A DNA stretch of 41,041 nt from a virus, in IMG/VR virus record IMGVR_UViG_3300027907_000025, positions 1 to 41,041 of that record; one strand, 5' to 3'. The notes below the pieces were generated by a model. The model saw nothing but the letters and a program-made list of their open reading frames with translations. It searched no databases and was not told where the DNA came from. Below, one piece after another: positions 38,343 to 41,041 of this stretch. The stretch's first letter is position 1, and each line of letters starts with the position of its first letter. Position numbers and translations under genes: made by a program.

Positions 38343-39800
38343 CTAATCCCTTGGGATTCCGCGGTAACTACTGTCAACCCCGCATTTCCAAGCATCATCC
38401 ATTGTAAAGCTCGTCAAGGGCCTTACAAATTGGCTTGCGGGTCTAATGATCTTAGCTTCCGGTGGTTCATATGGTCGAGCCATGCATCCATATCTTAAAG
38501 CATCTGCCGCATGATCTTCCGCATTAGTGTCTACGTCATCTGGAAGGTTCGGGTCCGATGGCAGTGTAGGAAGTGTCCTTATCAGATGATGGCAGCAATC
38601 CATGAAGTAAATCATTGGTCTGCCATCAGTCCCTCTAAGGCGTGACCTTACTTGGTTCCATCCACCTAATGCCCCTTGCCCGACTACACGTCTATTATCA
38701 GCTCTATTCCACCATATGCCCGCACGGGCCATGTCTTCAGCTATCGAAGGACCCCCATTCGTTGCGAATGTTGAAGGATCAATCTTATTCAACCCTGCAT
38801 TATCTTCTATTATACGCTTATCTTCCATTTCTGAAATCTCAACCATATGGGCCACTTCACCGGACGTCTTCTTGCATCCAATGTTAGGTTGTCCATTCCA
38901 TCCGTAGAGTTCCCGATAAACCACTAACGCCCCTCTCGGAATATCTACGTCTACTCCAGGAAGTCGGTCACCATTTGCCACGGCCAGCCAGAGCACGCAA
39001 AATGGCCTTGAGGACCCCCAATCGCATGCCCGATACCTCACCATCCAGTTTCCGGGTAACGGCACTGTCGGTATTACGTGCCTCTTCCGGTCAAACTCTT
39101 TAAAGTATTGCCCGACTACTACGTCCCAGTTTCCCTCGAGCCATGCTTTAACCAGTTCATCTGACCCAACTTGTTTAAGCATTTCAATGTATTCGGCGTC
39201 ATTTTCCATAAGTGCGGGGTTATCTTGCAATAGACTTGGTATGAACACGCGGTACGTCTTACCCCCATCAACACTGAATGGAGTGTTTGGCGGCGCGGGG
39301 TCTATCCAACGCATCTTAACCCACGAATGTCCTGGTCCCCCAGGGTTTGCTGTCGCTTTAAGTTGGCAGGGTATTCCGTATTTTGACCGTAACGTCGCAA
39401 GTAGTTTTCGTACTGGTGCTTCGTTTGGAAAGTTTCCCACTTCTTCTATATATACTCTTGTGTACTGGTGTCCTTGATACTTGAGAGCGTCTCTGTCATC
39501 ATCTAGATAACGGCACCTTAGCAATGCCCCGTTTGGTGATTTAAATTGCTTCTTTTGCTCCATCCAGACATGTCCGGCCTCTTCAAGTATATCCTTACCT
39601 TCTTCTATGAAGTCCTCTAATTCCGTCAGTTCACGTCTGAATACAATTCCTCGAGTGTTCTTCCCGTACGCTTCGTTGTGAATCAACCAATCCAATATGG
39701 TACCGAACGTCTTACCTCCCCCTCGGGCACCCCCGAACAGTGATTCCTTGCACGGAGAGGTAATATAAGCCTCTTGTTTGGGTGTTGGTTTGAGGATCAT
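38343..39800 (-). CDS. terL: Large terminase subunit (TerL)
   Basis: 485 residues from ATG 39800, whose ATGA overlaps the membrane peptide's stop. Walker A is GGARGGGKT (23-31), Walker B about residue 118 (TRVYIEEVGNF), and the RNase H-like nuclease begins at the Asp of ACDWGSSRP (~257). The late acidic pair ENAGDD-like region includes NAEDHAADALRYGCMA, characteristic of the terminase nuclease (HAADALRY). It translocates DNA into the head and cuts it. Confidence 0.95.
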   Translation of the reverse strand: MILKPTPKQEAYITSPCKESLFGGARGGGKTFGTILDWLIHNEAYGKNTRGIVFRRELTELEDFIEEGKDILEEAGHVWMEQKKQFKSPNGALLRCRYLDDDRDALKYQGHQYTRVYIEEVGNFPNEAPVRKLLATLRSKYGIPCQLKATANPGGPGHSWVKMRWIDPAPPNTPFSVDGGKTYRVFIPSLLQDNPALMENDAEYIEMLKQVGSDELVKAWLEGNWDVVVGQYFKEFDRKRHVIPTVPLPGNWMVRYRACDWGSSRPFCVLWLAVANGDRLPGVDVDIPRGALVVYRELYGWNGQPNIGCKKTSGEVAHMVEISEMEDKRIIEDNAGLNKIDPSTFATNGGPSIAEDMARAGIWWNRADNRRVVGQGALGGWNQVRSRLRGTDGRPMIYFMDCCHHLIRTLPTLPSDPNLPDDVDTNAEDHAADALRYGCMARPYEPPEAKIIRPASQFVRPLTSFTMDDAWKCGVDSSYRGIPRD

Positions 39801-39901
39801 TTGAAGAATAGCTCAGTTAGTACGTATACCATAGCCACAACGGATATAACTCCTAGGAGTACAAACACCAGAATTATCCATATGACGTCTTTCACCGTCA
39901 T
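39797..39901 (-). CDS. 34-residue membrane peptide between the terminase genes
   Basis: ATG 39901 overlaps the small terminase stop by ATGA, and its own TGA overlaps the TerL start by ATGA, a double coupling. The peptide begins MTVKDVIWIILVFVLLGVIS, continues as one membrane helix (VVAMVYV) and ends LTELFFK. It is below the size limit of common gene finders. Reading frame conservation through both couplings argues for a real gene. A holin-like or anchor role is possible. Confidence 0.65.
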   Translation of the reverse strand: MTVKDVIWIILVFVLLGVISVVAMVYVLTELFFK

Positions 39902-40374
39902 TTCTCCGCCTCAACCACGATTGGGAATGTTCCGTGTCTTTCTGCCCATTCGTCTCTATTTGATGGGGTATTACGCATTTCAATTGTTACGTGTGTAACC
40001 TTTTCTTCAAGCGATTCCGAACGTTGCTTATAAAAACCTGCAACCTCCCCTCGGTAACGCTCTGCTTTAAGTGCCACAGCATGTTGATTTGTATGTAGGG
40101 CAGAATCTCTTATTTCCGCTAGTTTGACCAGATGGGACCCAAGCGAAATTAAAGTCTGCTCATCAACTACACGTGCTAAATAAGCAATTCGGTGCGCTAT
40201 TTCCGGTCTTGTAATTATTTCTCTTGCTTTGGCCATTGAGTATTGATCGCGACCAAAGACAGCTTCATAAGCCGCCCCCAAATTGCCGTTATACTCGACA
40301 ACCGCTAATGCAAATTTGTCGTCTTCAGGATCTAAGGGCGGGAAGTCAATCTTCGCGGGCACCACGTCATTCAT
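39898..40374 (-). CDS. terS: Small terminase subunit (TerS)
   Basis: 158 residues from ATG 40374. DDKFALAVVEYNGNLGAAYE then AVFGRDQYSMAKAREIITRP carries the DNA-binding helix-turn-helix of small terminases, followed by an oligomerisation helix. It recognises the packaging site and recruits TerL. First gene of the virion operon, ~25 bases downstream of the promoter at 40399-40427. Confidence 0.88.
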   Translation of the reverse strand: MNDVVPAKIDFPPLDPEDDKFALAVVEYNGNLGAAYEAVFGRDQYSMAKAREIITRPEIAHRIAYLARVVDEQTLISLGSHLVKLAEIRDSALHTNQHAVALKAERYRGEVAGFYKQRSESLEEKVTHVTIEMRNTPSNRDEWAERHGTFPIVVEAEK

Positions 40375-40398
40375 AATGACCCCTTACCAGTATCAGTG

Positions 40399-40427
40399 AG
40401 TATATCACACTCGAGCGCGGCTGTCAA
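40399..40427 (-). promoter_or_regulatory. Main promoter of the virion operon
   Basis: On the minus strand -35 TTGACA (40427-40422), 17-base spacer, -10 TATACT (40404-40399) preceded by TGA. It heads the whole leftward block. It uses the same consensus as the early promoters, so late expression is not switched by a different -10/-35 class, at least at this site. Confidence 0.88.
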
Positions 40428-40429
40428 GT

Positions 40430-40854
40430 AGTGATTGATGGGACCCGCGACGATAACAATGCACCAAGCAATATTACACGTGGGGTAGGGCGGCGCTGGC
40501 TCCGAGTCTCTTCGACGATCAACATGTCGAGAGAAGGACCCGCGGGCCAAAGCGCTTTGGAGCGCGTTCGTCCGGCGAACAAGCGTTCGTCCTTCGAACA
40601 AGCGTTAGTTAGTGATTACTTACTTCGGTAGACAGACCGGTCTGTGCACCTAAGTGGTGCATATAAGTCAGCGCTTGCTAACCCCCACATGCCGGTATTG
40701 CACCACGTTGGTGCCCTTATGCCCTCCAACAGTGCGTGCATATCCCCCCATGGGGGTGTACCCCCCTCATGTGCCCCCCTCGGACTGGACGTGTGCACCA
40801 CGATGGGGCATAGGGGGCGCCTACCGGATCTTTTTTTTTTATAGGGGGGAGAGG
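40430..40854. other. Non-coding right end rich in palindromes and hairpins
   Basis: No supported gene. Contains CCAAAGCGCTTTGG (40547-40560), two tandem hairpins GTTCG-TCCGG-CGAAC (40566-40580) and GTTCG-TCCTT-CGAAC (40585-40599), ACAGACCGGTCTGT (40632-40645), two TGCACC/GGTGCA type hairpins near 40645-40660 and 40698-40714, CCCCCATGGGGG (40745-40756) and a T10 tract at 40831-40840. It is a candidate replication origin or packaging start region. Confidence 0.55.
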
Positions 40855-41041
40855 GGGGATCTGGATGGTTGTCCATAGTTACGAGCTATCGGACGTCGGA
40901 TCTGGCGATAGTGAGCACTGACTGCGCCTTAGGGGGGTCCGCCCGATAGGGATTTACCATAACTTCGGGCTCGCCGATAGTATCCGCCCCTATTGGACTG
41001 GCCATTTCCATAGTCCCCGACTATGGAAACCGATGTAAGTA
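40855..41041. repeat. Right copy of terminal direct repeat
   Basis: Matches 1-185 apart from two extra bases near 40982. It ends exactly where the left copy continues into unique sequence. Confidence 0.9.

Noticed and set aside
40560-40720. Short repeats at the right end as a CRISPR array
   Set aside because: Only two 19-base units without spacers of regular length and no cas gene; they are tandem hairpins.
40616-40878. Open frames of 66-86 codons on both strands at the right end
   Set aside because: They cross the palindromes and terminal repeat, have no ribosome binding site and show low-complexity translation; treated as non-coding.

Overview
This window looks like an essentially complete genome (about 41 kb) of a lytic, podovirus-like, tailed double-stranded DNA phage. 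Its right end (40855-41041) repeats its left end (1-185), so the map closes on itself. The promoters are textbook sigma-70 sites (TTGACA or TAGACA, 17-18 bp spacer, TATACT or TAGAAT, extended -10 TG). With the DUF550/MazG-like, HD and PrimPol genes, this fits a phage of a Gram-negative host, but the host cannot be named from sequence. I see no integrase, no phage RNA polymerase and no tRNA gene.

The standout feature is a complete 'Z-genome' cassette at 11860-18609: a family A DNA polymerase (DpoZ), a PurA homologue with the catalytic Asp replaced by Ser (PurZ), a MazG-like pyrophosphohydrolase (MazZ), an HD-domain dATPase (DatZ), a PD-(D/E)XK nuclease and a PrimPol-VapE primase-helicase, packed with overlaps or gaps of a few bases. 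In characterised phages these functions replace every adenine by 2-aminoadenine (Z). PurZ joins dGMP to aspartate, host PurB and kinases finish dZTP, DatZ destroys dATP, MazZ supplies dGMP from dGTP, and DpoZ incorporates Z opposite T. I therefore infer that this phage's DNA contains Z instead of A.

Layout: (1) 1-452, terminal repeat and a structured leader without genes. (2) 453-11510, plus strand, about 25 mostly small early genes in short operons, each headed by a strong promoter. Several of the promoters are followed by a short RNA hairpin of differing sequence. This part holds two paralogue pairs, a PP-loop/Fe-S protein and a SNF2-type helicase. (3) A strong terminator at 11538-11564. 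(4) 11588-18609, the Z/replication operon. (5) A terminator for the opposing strand at 18610-18632. (6) 40374 down to 18663, minus strand, virion genes in transcription order: small terminase, a 34-residue membrane peptide, large terminase, a degenerate lysin-like protein, portal, scaffold, major capsid, small head proteins, adaptor, nozzle/stabilisation protein, GNAT, internal virion proteins, two S74 fibres, a proline-rich protein, a small putative holin, a lipoprotein-like protein, a collagen/beta-helix spike and two small proteins. Perfect promoters drive this block at 40399-40427 and, internally, before the capsid gene at 34918-34946. (7) 40430-40854, a non-coding right end dense in palindromes and hairpins.

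Other points worth noting are a large excess of the palindromes CTCGAG and GACGTC (with a CTCGAG-free gap over the host-recognition genes), a repeated structured leader motif before two genes, and the absence of any recognisable active endolysin.
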